Assembly: GCA_029565675.1 (NCBI GenBank)
Contig: JAKQNP010000004.1
Location: 124,001 to 188,000, forward strand
Direction: 5' to 3'
From: a bacterium
GTDB lineage: Bacteria; Zhuqueibacterota; Zhuqueibacteria; Residuimicrobiales; Oceaniaggregativiventaceae
Length of the DNA stretch: 64,000 nt
Below are positions 38,215-46,552 of this stretch, piece after piece (position 1 is the stretch's first letter; the number at the start of each line of letters is the position of its first letter). The notes beneath the pieces are model-generated. The model searched no databases. It was not told the origin of the DNA and was given only the letters and a program-made list of their open reading frames with translations. A program made the translations under genes and the position numbers.

Positions 38215-41001
38215 ATGAAACCACAAGCCATCACCATCCGCGGAGCGCGGACACACAATCTGAAAAATATCGATGTCGATCTGCCGCACAACCATCTGGT
38301 GGTGATCACCGGCGTCTCCGGATCCGGAAAATCGAGCCTTGCCTTCGACACCCTCTACGCCGAAGGCCAGCGCCGTTATGTCGAATCGCTGTCCGCTTAT
38401 GCCCGGCAATTCCTTGACCGCATGTCGCGGCCCGATGTGGATGAGATCAAGGGGCTGGCGCCGGCCGTGGCCATCGAACAAAAGAATCCGATCCGCTCAT
38501 CCCGTTCGACGGTCGGAACCGCCACCGAGATCCTCGATTATCTGCGGTTGCTCTATTCGCGTATCGGCCGCACCTTTTGCCCATCGTGCGGCCAGCCCGT
38601 GCGCAAAGACAGCGTTGCCGACGTCCTGTCCGATCTGCAAGCCTTGCCGGTCGGCACCAAAGTGGTGCTGACCTTTCCGTTTTGCGAATCCGATCGAGAA
38701 GCCGCCGCCGCTTTTTTGCGCGAATCCGGATTTCTCCGCCTCTGGAAAAACGGCGATATCGTCGCGTTGTCCGATGCGGCCATCATCCCCAACGAATGCC
38801 TCAATGTGGTCATGGATCGGTTGATCCTCAAACCAGAGATGCAGACCCGCCTGGCTGACTCGGTCGAACAAGCTTTTCACCACGGTCACGGTGTCATGCA
38901 GACGCATGTTTTGGGCGGCGACAGCCGGCGCTATTCACAGGATTTCGCTTGCAGCCGCTGCCAGCAGACCTTCATCGAACCGCAACCGCGGCTTTTTTCC
39001 TTCAACAATCCCTTTGGCGCCTGTCCCATCTGCAAAGGCTTCGGCGATATCATCCATATCGACCGCCAGCGGGTCATTCCCGATCCCAGCAAAAGTCTGG
39101 CCGCGGACTGCATCGTTCCGTGGAGCACTCCGGCGCACCGTGAATTGCGCGATCTGCTGTTGCAGGAAGCCCCCAAAAGGGGCATCGATATCCACGCTCC
39201 TTATGCGGAGCTGAGCGATGAACAACGGGAGTGGGTTTGGCAGGGATCCGATCCCTATCCCGGCCTCGATCGTTTTTTCGAGTGGCTGGAGAGCAAAAAG
39301 TACAAAATCAGCGTGCGCGTCTTTCTCAGCCGATATCGCGGCTATGTGCCCTGCACTGCCTGCCACGGCAGCCGCTTGCGGCCGGAAGCCGAGCAGGTGC
39401 GCATCGGTGGCCTGTCGATTGCGCAGAGCTGTCGTCTGGACATCCGTTCGGCGCGTCGTTTTTTTGCCGATCTGCCCCTTTCGGAACAGGAAAGAGCGAT
39501 CAGCGGCCAGATCTTTGACGAGTTGATCAACCGGCTCACCACCCTCGACGAAATCGGCCTCGATTATCTGACTCTGGACCGCCGCACTTTTACCCTTTCC
39601 GGCGGCGAATTTCAACGCATCAATTTGGCCACTGCGCTCGGTTCGCAACTGGTCGGCGCGCTCTATATCCTCGATGAACCGACCATCGGCCTTCATCCGC
39701 GCGATACCCGCAATCTGTTGAATATCCTGCAAAAATTGCGCAAAATCGGCAACACCGTGGTGGTGGTCGAACACGACCGCGAAATCATCGAAAACGCCGA
39801 TTATCTGATCGATATCGGCCCGCTGGCCGGTCGGGAAGGCGGCAGTTTGCTCTTTTCGGGCACACCGTCAGCCATCGCCGATCATCCGACCTCACTCACC
39901 GGGGCTTATCTCAGCGGCAAAAAACACATCGCCGTTCCCGCCAAGCGGCGCCCAAGCCAGGGTCCGGCCATCACCGTGCACAAAGCCCGCGAGCACAATC
40001 TGCAGAGCATCACGGTTTCTTTTCCGCTGGGTGTTCTGGTCGCTGTCACCGGAGTCTCCGGCTCCGGCAAAAGCACCCTGGTTCACGAAGTGCTCTACCG
40101 CGGCCTGGCGCGCCAACGCGGCGACAGCCAGCGGCCGGGCGGCCTATGCAGCGGCATCAGCGGCGGCGAAGCGATCGACGAGATCGCGCTGGTCGACCAA
40201 TCGCCGATCGGCAAATCGCCGCGCTCCAATCCGGCCACCTATCTCAAAGCCTTTGATGCAATCCGCGTTCTCTTTGCCGAAAGCCGCCAGGCGCGTGTGC
40301 TGGGACTGAAACCCGGCGACTTTTCCTTCAACACGGCCGGCGGTCGCTGCGAAACCTGCCAGGGCGCCGGCGCCGTCAAGGTCGAGATGCAGTTCCTCGC
40401 CGACCTCTATCTCGAATGCGAGGATTGCGGCGGCAAACGCTACAAACGTTCGCTGCTGCAGGTGCACTTCCGCGGCAAAAACATCGCCGAGGTTCTCGAA
40501 ATGACCGTCAATGAAGCCATCGACTTTTTTCGCGATCAACCCGGCGTCATCCACAAATTGCAGCCGCTTCGCGATGTCGGATTGGGCTATCTGCAACTGG
40601 GGCAGGCGTCCAACACCCTGTCCGGCGGCGAGGCGCAGCGGATCAAATTGGCAAGCCATCTGTTGCAGGACAAAAACAGCACCCATCACAATCTCTATCT
40701 CTTTGACGAGCCCACAACCGGCTTGCATTTCCAGGATGTGGCGGTCTTGCTCAATGCGCTCAATCAGCTTGTCGACCAGGGCCACTCGGTGCTGGTTATC
40801 GAACACAACCTCGATGTGATCAAATGCGCCGACTGGGTTATCGACCTCGGTCCCGGCGGCGGTGATCAGGGCGGACAATTGGTGGCCTGCGGCACTCCCG
40901 AAAGCGTGGCGGCCGATCCACATTCATTGACCGGAAAGTTTCTCGCCCCCATCCTATCCCCATTACCGATCAACCACCCGCCGCGCAGAAAAAACCGTTG
41001 A
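38215..41001 (+). CDS. uvrA: Excinuclease ABC subunit A
   Basis: 928 aa; GARTHNLKNIDVDLPHN, GVSGSGKSSLAFDTLYAEGQRRYVESLSAYARQFL, two ABC cores, CxxC zinc motifs. Confidence 0.97.
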   Translation: MKPQAITIRGARTHNLKNIDVDLPHNHLVVITGVSGSGKSSLAFDTLYAEGQRRYVESLSAYARQFLDRMSRPDVDEIKGLAPAVAIEQKNPIRSSRSTVGTATEILDYLRLLYSRIGRTFCPSCGQPVRKDSVADVLSDLQALPVGTKVVLTFPFCESDREAAAAFLRESGFLRLWKNGDIVALSDAAIIPNECLNVVMDRLILKPEMQTRLADSVEQAFHHGHGVMQTHVLGGDSRRYSQDFACSRCQQTFIEPQPRLFSFNNPFGACPICKGFGDIIHIDRQRVIPDPSKSLAADCIVPWSTPAHRELRDLLLQEAPKRGIDIHAPYAELSDEQREWVWQGSDPYPGLDRFFEWLESKKYKISVRVFLSRYRGYVPCTACHGSRLRPEAEQVRIGGLSIAQSCRLDIRSARRFFADLPLSEQERAISGQIFDELINRLTTLDEIGLDYLTLDRRTFTLSGGEFQRINLATALGSQLVGALYILDEPTIGLHPRDTRNLLNILQKLRKIGNTVVVVEHDREIIENADYLIDIGPLAGREGGSLLFSGTPSAIADHPTSLTGAYLSGKKHIAVPAKRRPSQGPAITVHKAREHNLQSITVSFPLGVLVAVTGVSGSGKSTLVHEVLYRGLARQRGDSQRPGGLCSGISGGEAIDEIALVDQSPIGKSPRSNPATYLKAFDAIRVLFAESRQARVLGLKPGDFSFNTAGGRCETCQGAGAVKVEMQFLADLYLECEDCGGKRYKRSLLQVHFRGKNIAEVLEMTVNEAIDFFRDQPGVIHKLQPLRDVGLGYLQLGQASNTLSGGEAQRIKLASHLLQDKNSTHHNLYLFDEPTTGLHFQDVAVLLNALNQLVDQGHSVLVIEHNLDVIKCADWVIDLGPGGGDQGGQLVACGTPESVAADPHSLTGKFLAPILSPLPINHPPRRKNR

Positions 41002-41188
41002 TATTGAAATTGTTTTTATGTAATTTTATCGCTGTTGTCAACGCCTTTCAGCAGAAAGGCTGCTGCGGTTGCAGAGGGTTTTTCTGCAGGATCATCAACA
41101 CCATCCCTTGATGCCGGAATCAGTGCGCTGCCTCTGAATGCCGGTCACCAATCCACCCATTTTCGTTTTCAAGGAGGGCGATGCGAAA

Positions 41189-41749
41189 TTGAATCAAATC
41201 ATTGCGAAGCGCATGTTCTTTACCAAAGGCGTAGGTTATCATCGCGACAAACTGCAGAGTTTTGAGCTGGCTTTGCGGGATGCCGGGGTTGCTTACTGCA
41301 ACCTGGTTCAGGTTTCCAGTATTTTCCCACCCGAGTGCAGAATTATTTCACGCGAAGCTGGTGTCAAATCGCTGAAACCCGGACAGATCACCTTTGTGGT
41401 GATGGCACGTGAATCAACCGATGAGCCCAACCGTTTGTGCACCGCGGCCATCGGCCTGGCACAGCCCAAAGATAAAAAGCAATACGGATACATCAGCGAA
41501 CATCACGGCTTTGGTGAGACGCAAATAAAATCCGCTGATTATGCCGAAGATCTCGCCGCCCAGATGCTGGGTTCCACCATGGGTATCGAACTCGATCCGA
41601 ACCTGGCCTGGGACGAGCATCGCGATGAGTATAAAGTCGACAACAAAAATGTATTTGTCAGCAGAAGCATCGCTCAATCCGCCCGCGGTCACAAGGATGG
41701 TCTGTGGACCACTGTCGTGTCGATGGCGGTCTTTCTGATGAGCGAATGA
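41189..41749 (+). CDS. Pyruvoyl-dependent arginine decarboxylase
   Basis: Self-cleavage-site-like NLVQVSSIFPPECRII; probable TTG start at 41189 preceded by AAGGAGG (41171-41177); next to a DHS-like gene and speB. Confidence 0.85.
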   Translation: MNQIIAKRMFFTKGVGYHRDKLQSFELALRDAGVAYCNLVQVSSIFPPECRIISREAGVKSLKPGQITFVVMARESTDEPNRLCTAAIGLAQPKDKKQYGYISEHHGFGETQIKSADYAEDLAAQMLGSTMGIELDPNLAWDEHRDEYKVDNKNVFVSRSIAQSARGHKDGLWTTVVSMAVFLMSE

Positions 41750-41785
41750 CCCTTTCCGGCTATTTTTCCACCTCTGTTTAGCGGA

Positions 41786-42865
41786 GTGTTTATGGCTTCC
41801 AATCGCTCTCTTTTTGCCGAGGCACCGAATATCGTGCCGCCGCGGCTGGAGAAAAATCTGTCTCTGTCTGAACTTTTGGAGTTGATGGGCCAGACATCCT
41901 TCGAAGCCCGCCATGTTTACCGGGGCGCCCGGCTGTTTCGCCGCATGGTCGAAACCGGCGATACCATATGGCTCGGCATCGCCGGCGCCGGTATTGCCGG
42001 CGGCATGGGCGGCTTTGTGATTTCCCTGATCGAAGCGGGATTCGTCGATGTCATCTGCTCCACCGGCGCCCAGGTCTATCACGACTTGCACTTTGCCTTT
42101 GGCTTGCCGGTCAAAGCGATTTATCCGCACGGCGACGACAATCTCTTGCGCCAGCACGGCGATACCCGTATTTATGATATCGGCATCCGCGAAAAAGAAA
42201 CCCTGGAAGCCCAGGATGCCCTGATCAGGCGATTTGTGGCTGAACGCTACGATCGGTTGCGGGACAAACCTCTCAGCAGCTGGCAATTCAACCACGAACT
42301 GGGCCTGTGGGCAAAAGAAACCGCGCCGCACCCGGAACACAGCTTTGTCATCGCAGCGGCCGAACACGGCATTCCTCTCTTTTGGGATTCTCTTGCCAAC
42401 CACTCGATCGCCATGAACCTGGCGCGCACCGACCTGGAAGGCATGCCCGTAACCCTGGCGGCGCAGAAAGATATCCTCGATTCAGCCGCAATCGCCTATT
42501 GCGCCAAAGGCTCTGGTTTTATCGAGCTCGGCGGCGGGGGACCCAAGAACTTTATCCAGCAGACCGGACCCACGATATCGCAAATCCTCGGCATCGAGTT
42601 CGAAGGTGCTGAACAGGGGCTGCAAATCGGCACCGCAGTTGAACGGGACGGCAGCCTGTCCAGCTGCACATTCAGCGAATCGGTCACCTGGGGCAAGTAC
42701 CAGTCGGCTGATGAAGAAAAACTGGTGCAGATCTGGGGCGAATACAGCGTGATTTTTCCGCTGCTGGCCGCCTATGTCCTGCAACAATGCCGGCCCCGCA
42801 AACCGCAGAGGATCGTCCGTTCCTTGCCCGCCTGGAGCAAGTCGATGATCGAGGCGCGAACCTGA
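41786..42865 (+). CDS. Deoxyhypusine synthase-like protein
   Basis: 359 aa; AGAGIAGGMGGFVISLIEAGFVDVICSTGAQVYHDLHFAFG, IELGGGGPKNFIQQTGP retaining the putative catalytic Lys region. Confidence 0.85.
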   Translation: MFMASNRSLFAEAPNIVPPRLEKNLSLSELLELMGQTSFEARHVYRGARLFRRMVETGDTIWLGIAGAGIAGGMGGFVISLIEAGFVDVICSTGAQVYHDLHFAFGLPVKAIYPHGDDNLLRQHGDTRIYDIGIREKETLEAQDALIRRFVAERYDRLRDKPLSSWQFNHELGLWAKETAPHPEHSFVIAAAEHGIPLFWDSLANHSIAMNLARTDLEGMPVTLAAQKDILDSAAIAYCAKGSGFIELGGGGPKNFIQQTGPTISQILGIEFEGAEQGLQIGTAVERDGSLSSCTFSESVTWGKYQSADEEKLVQIWGEYSVIFPLLAAYVLQQCRPRKPQRIVRSLPAWSKSMIEART

Positions 42866-42934
42866 GCAAAATTAGTCCGCCGATCGATCGACACCCCGGC
42901 GGTTTACCTGACCTGTTCTTTCGAGACCGACGCC

Positions 42935-43864
42935 ATGCAGGCCCATCATCATCCTTTTCTCAACCCGGATCCGGAATTTTGCACTTTTACCGAGGCCGCC
43001 GTGGTTGTCTTGCCCTTCCCTTATGAAGGCAATATCTCCTACGGCAGCGGCGCCGCCAACGGACCGCAAGCCATTCTCGAAGCCTCGGCGCAAGTCGAAT
43101 TCTACGATGCAGAACTGGGCGCTGAACCGATGCGCATGGGCATCTTCACCGCCGCCGCACCCGAGATTCCCGCCGATCCGGCGGCGATGGTCGATTGCCT
43201 CTTTCGCACCACCCGCGATCTGCTCCGGTTCGACAAGTTCGTCGTGGTGCTCGGCGGCGATCATTCGATCTCCAGCGGTTTTGCGCGCGCCCTGTTGGAA
43301 AAATACGGTTCGCTCTCGGTCGTTCAGTTCGACGCCCACGCCGACCTGCGCGATGCTTACGAGGACAATCCCTACAGCCACGCCTCCGTGCTGGCGCGCA
43401 TCCGCGATCTGACCCCGCATACCCTGCACCTGGGTATCCGCAGCATGTGCCGCGAAGAGGCTGACCTGGCGCAACAACACGCCATACCCCTGTTCACCAT
43501 GCGGCAACTGCGCCAACATCCGGAAACCGCCATCGCCGCGCTGCAAGCGCTGCCCGAACCGGTGTTGATTTCTTTCGACGTCGATGCCTTCGACACCGGC
43601 ATCGTGCAAAACACCGGCACTCCCGAACCAGGCGGGTTGTCCTGGGATGAGGCCCTCAACTGGCTCGAACGGATCTTTAAAAACAAACGCGTCGTCGGCT
43701 GCGATGTGGTCGAATTGGCGCCCCAGCCCGGCGACCTCAATTCGCCTTTCGCCGCCGCCAAACTCGTCTATAAAATGATCGGACAACAATTGGCCGCAGA
43801 AATCGATCGCGGCGAAAGAACCGCCTGGCCGGTCCACCCCACCGGCCCGGCGCCCAGAACCTGA
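42935..43864 (+). CDS. speB: Agmatinase (ureohydrolase family)
   Basis: 309 aa; GGDHSISSGF, VQFDAHADLRDAYEDNPYSHAS, ISFDVDAFDTGIVQNTGTPEPGGLSW. Confidence 0.9.
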   Translation: MQAHHHPFLNPDPEFCTFTEAAVVVLPFPYEGNISYGSGAANGPQAILEASAQVEFYDAELGAEPMRMGIFTAAAPEIPADPAAMVDCLFRTTRDLLRFDKFVVVLGGDHSISSGFARALLEKYGSLSVVQFDAHADLRDAYEDNPYSHASVLARIRDLTPHTLHLGIRSMCREEADLAQQHAIPLFTMRQLRQHPETAIAALQALPEPVLISFDVDAFDTGIVQNTGTPEPGGLSWDEALNWLERIFKNKRVVGCDVVELAPQPGDLNSPFAAAKLVYKMIGQQLAAEIDRGERTAWPVHPTGPAPRT

Positions 43865-43887
43865 ATCATCAACCCATACGAGATCGC

Positions 43888-44742
43888 ATGCCACTGACAT
43901 CCTATGCCGAATTGCTGCAAGACGCCCGCCGCGGCCGCTATGCGGTGGGAGCCTTCAATATCTTTGCTCTCGAATTTCTTCCGGCTGTTCTGCAAGCCGC
44001 CCGGGAAAACCAGGCACCCGTGCTGCTGCAGATCAATCCGATTCATTTTCACCTCGCCGACCTGCCGGCCTATCTGCGCTATGTCAAGGAACAGATCGCC
44101 CGCACCGCCACCCCGGTCGGCCTCAACCTCGACCACGGCAAAAACTATGAGGTCATCGCCTGCGGCATCCGCGACGGCTTCCCATCGGTCATGTTCGACG
44201 GCTCCAAATTGCCCTATGAAGAAAACCTCAGCCAGACGCGCAAAGTGGCGGAACTGTGCAAAACCTGCGGCATCACCCTGGAAGCGGAGTTGGGCACCCT
44301 GAACGACGAAGGGCTGGAACTGACCGAGGAAACGCGCGACCGCCTGTTCACCGACCCAGACACCGCGGCAGAATTTATCGAGGCGACCGGCGTCGATGCG
44401 CTGGCAGTCGCCATCGGCAACGCGCACGGCTTTTATAAAGGCACGCCACAACTCGATTTCGATCGCCTGGCCGCCATCGCCGCCAAGACACCGGTTCCGC
44501 TCGTCTTGCACGGCGGCTCCGGCATCAGCGATGCCGATTTTAAAAAAGCCATATCCCTGGGAATCAGCAAAATCAATATTTATACCGAAATGAGCGCCGC
44601 TGCCGCCAATTGTGTGCGCGATCTCACCAAAGCCCAGGAAAAACCGTGGGACTATCCCACTCTGCTGGCGCGCGCCCGCGAAAGCGTCAAGGAAGTGGTG
44701 GCGCACAAGATCAAGGTATTCGGCAGCTGCGGCAAGGCGTAG
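43888..44742 (+). CDS. Class II fructose-bisphosphate aldolase-family protein
   Basis: 284 aa; VGAFNIFALEF, VGLNLDHGKNYE, SVMFDGSKLPYEENLSQT, EAELGT, LHGGSGISDADF, KINIYTEMS. Confidence 0.88.
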   Translation: MPLTSYAELLQDARRGRYAVGAFNIFALEFLPAVLQAARENQAPVLLQINPIHFHLADLPAYLRYVKEQIARTATPVGLNLDHGKNYEVIACGIRDGFPSVMFDGSKLPYEENLSQTRKVAELCKTCGITLEAELGTLNDEGLELTEETRDRLFTDPDTAAEFIEATGVDALAVAIGNAHGFYKGTPQLDFDRLAAIAAKTPVPLVLHGGSGISDADFKKAISLGISKINIYTEMSAAAANCVRDLTKAQEKPWDYPTLLARARESVKEVVAHKIKVFGSCGKA

Positions 44743-44866
44743 ATGATTCGCTCGATCGGCTCAGCAGAGGATTGATGCGCCCCGTTCACAGCGCATTTTA
44801 CCATTTTTCTTTTGCCTTTCTCATTTAACAATGTTATTTTTTGCTTGAGAAACTGTGGATTTGTTC

Positions 44867-45330
44867 GAGTACAAAGAAAAAGGTAAAAGGAAAAAGGCAA
44901 AAGGCAAAAAAAAACTAAAAAACATTTACCACGAAGAAAACAAAAAATATATTTAACACGAAGAAAACGAAGAAAATATAATATTAAATTAAATAAATAT
45001 AATTAATCTAATTTATTGTTTTTTCCCCTTCGTGACCTTCGTGGTAATACTTTTTTCGCCGACTATATGGTTTTTTTTCCTTTGTTTTTCTTTTGCCTTT
45101 TACCTTTTGCCTTTTATCTCTTCTTCGTTTTCTTCGTGTTGAAGTATTTTGTGGTAAAGCTGTTTCGGTTTTTCTTTTTCTTTTTCTTTTTTTTTTTCTT
45201 TTTCTTTTTCTTTTTACTTTTAACTTTTAGCTCTTTCTCTTCTTCGTTTTCTTCGTGGTTAATTTTTTCGTGGTTAAACTTTTTTTGTTTTTCTTTTACT
45301 TTTTACCTTTTTCCTTTCTTTCAGGATCGC
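44867..45330. repeat. Low-complexity polypurine/polypyrimidine inverted-repeat-like intergenic region
   Basis: Left side GGTAAAAGGAAAAAGGCAAAAGGC...ACCACGAAG...AACACGAAGAAAACGAAGAAAA; right side CTTCGTGACCTTCGTGGT...GCCTTTTACCTTTTGCC...CTTCTTCGTTTTCTTCGTG then (CTTTTT)n. Confidence 0.85.
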
Positions 45331-45333
45331 CCT

Positions 45334-46521
45334 ATGGTTGAAAAAACCCTTGACCTCAAGCTCGCCCGGCTGCACGCCGATTCGTCGTGCCAGGATTTCC
45401 TGTTGGCCGATGCCAAGGATGCCGATATGGCCTACGGCATAGCCGCACCCGGCAAGAGCCCGGAACATTACAGCCAGGAAGGCAAGTTCCGCACCCTTGC
45501 CGAATACCGCGAACAGATCCGCTCGGTCATTCGCCAGGCCAAAGTCGATATCGTGTTGATGTCTGCGAGCACCAACGAAATTCTGACCATCGAAGAGCGA
45601 TTGTTCGACAGCAGTCCGATCACACCGGCAGCCCGCGCCAACGACACCACCGATATCCACGTCGCCACGGGCAGCCGCTATGCCCAGCAAGCCGCCCGAC
45701 CGTTCCGCTCTGCAACCATCGACCATATCCAATGCGGCAAATTCTCTTGCACACCGGAAGAGAGGACTCTCGGCGCCAATCTCGGCCTCTATTCCGTGAC
45801 CTACAACAATGACGTCGAGCTGGATCTGGTCACCCTGGAAGCCTTTAAAGAGTTTCGCCTGGAAGCGGAAAAGAAGGGATTTCGCTATTTTCTCGAGGTT
45901 TTCAATCCGAACCTGCCTGAAGCGGTTGAGCCGGAGAAACTCGGTCAGTTCATCAACGATCGGATCGTGCGCGACCTGGCCGGAGTGACCAAAGCCGGAC
46001 GGCCGATTTTTCTCAAAGTGGTCTATCAGGGGCCGAAATTCATGGAACAGTTGGCCGCCTATGATCCGCACCTCATTCCCGGCATACTCGGCGGTTCATC
46101 GGGCACGACCTACGACGCATTCAAACTGCTGGCCGATGCGCGCAAATACGGAGCGCGAATCGCCTTGTACGGCCGAAAAATCAACAACAGCGAACACCAG
46201 CTGGCCTATATCAGTTTTTTGCGCCTGATTGCCGACGGAGAGATCGCTCCGGAAGAAGCCGTGCATGCCTATCACGGCGCTTTACAGGAAATGGGCATTC
46301 AGCCCTATCGTTCGCTGGCGGACGACATGCAGCTGACCAATCCTGCCGTCGCCTATGGCGCCGATCCGAGCCGGATCGCTGTTCCCGCACTGCCGCGCAA
46401 CCCCATCGTTGCCAAAAACAGCCAGGTCAGCCGTTCGACCGGCGAACCCGATTTCAGCAAGATGACCCAGCAGGAAAAAACCGCATATAACCGCAAAAAA
46501 TGGAACCGGATCATCGGCTGA
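45334..46521 (+). CDS. TIM-barrel aldolase-like protein of uncertain function
   Basis: Start MVEKTLDLKLARLHADSSCQDFLLADAKDADMAYGIAAPGKSP after AGGA; alternating beta/alpha pattern, IPGILGGSSGTTYDAFKLLADARKYGARIALYGRKIN. Confidence 0.5.
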   Translation: MVEKTLDLKLARLHADSSCQDFLLADAKDADMAYGIAAPGKSPEHYSQEGKFRTLAEYREQIRSVIRQAKVDIVLMSASTNEILTIEERLFDSSPITPAARANDTTDIHVATGSRYAQQAARPFRSATIDHIQCGKFSCTPEERTLGANLGLYSVTYNNDVELDLVTLEAFKEFRLEAEKKGFRYFLEVFNPNLPEAVEPEKLGQFINDRIVRDLAGVTKAGRPIFLKVVYQGPKFMEQLAAYDPHLIPGILGGSSGTTYDAFKLLADARKYGARIALYGRKINNSEHQLAYISFLRLIADGEIAPEEAVHAYHGALQEMGIQPYRSLADDMQLTNPAVAYGADPSRIAVPALPRNPIVAKNSQVSRSTGEPDFSKMTQQEKTAYNRKKWNRIIG

Positions 46522-46552
46522 AATTCAAATCCCGTACCGCCAAGGAGAGCAC

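Noticed and set aside
41181-41192. MRN-stop mini-ORF ahead of the pyruvoyl decarboxylase as a genuine leader peptide
   Set aside because: Only three codons; noted as a possible initiation effect but not called as a gene.
45016-45333. N-terminal poly-Phe extension of the 501-aa ORF
   Set aside because: Product of reading through a (CTTTTT)n tract; the real start is most likely ATG 45334 preceded by AGGA.
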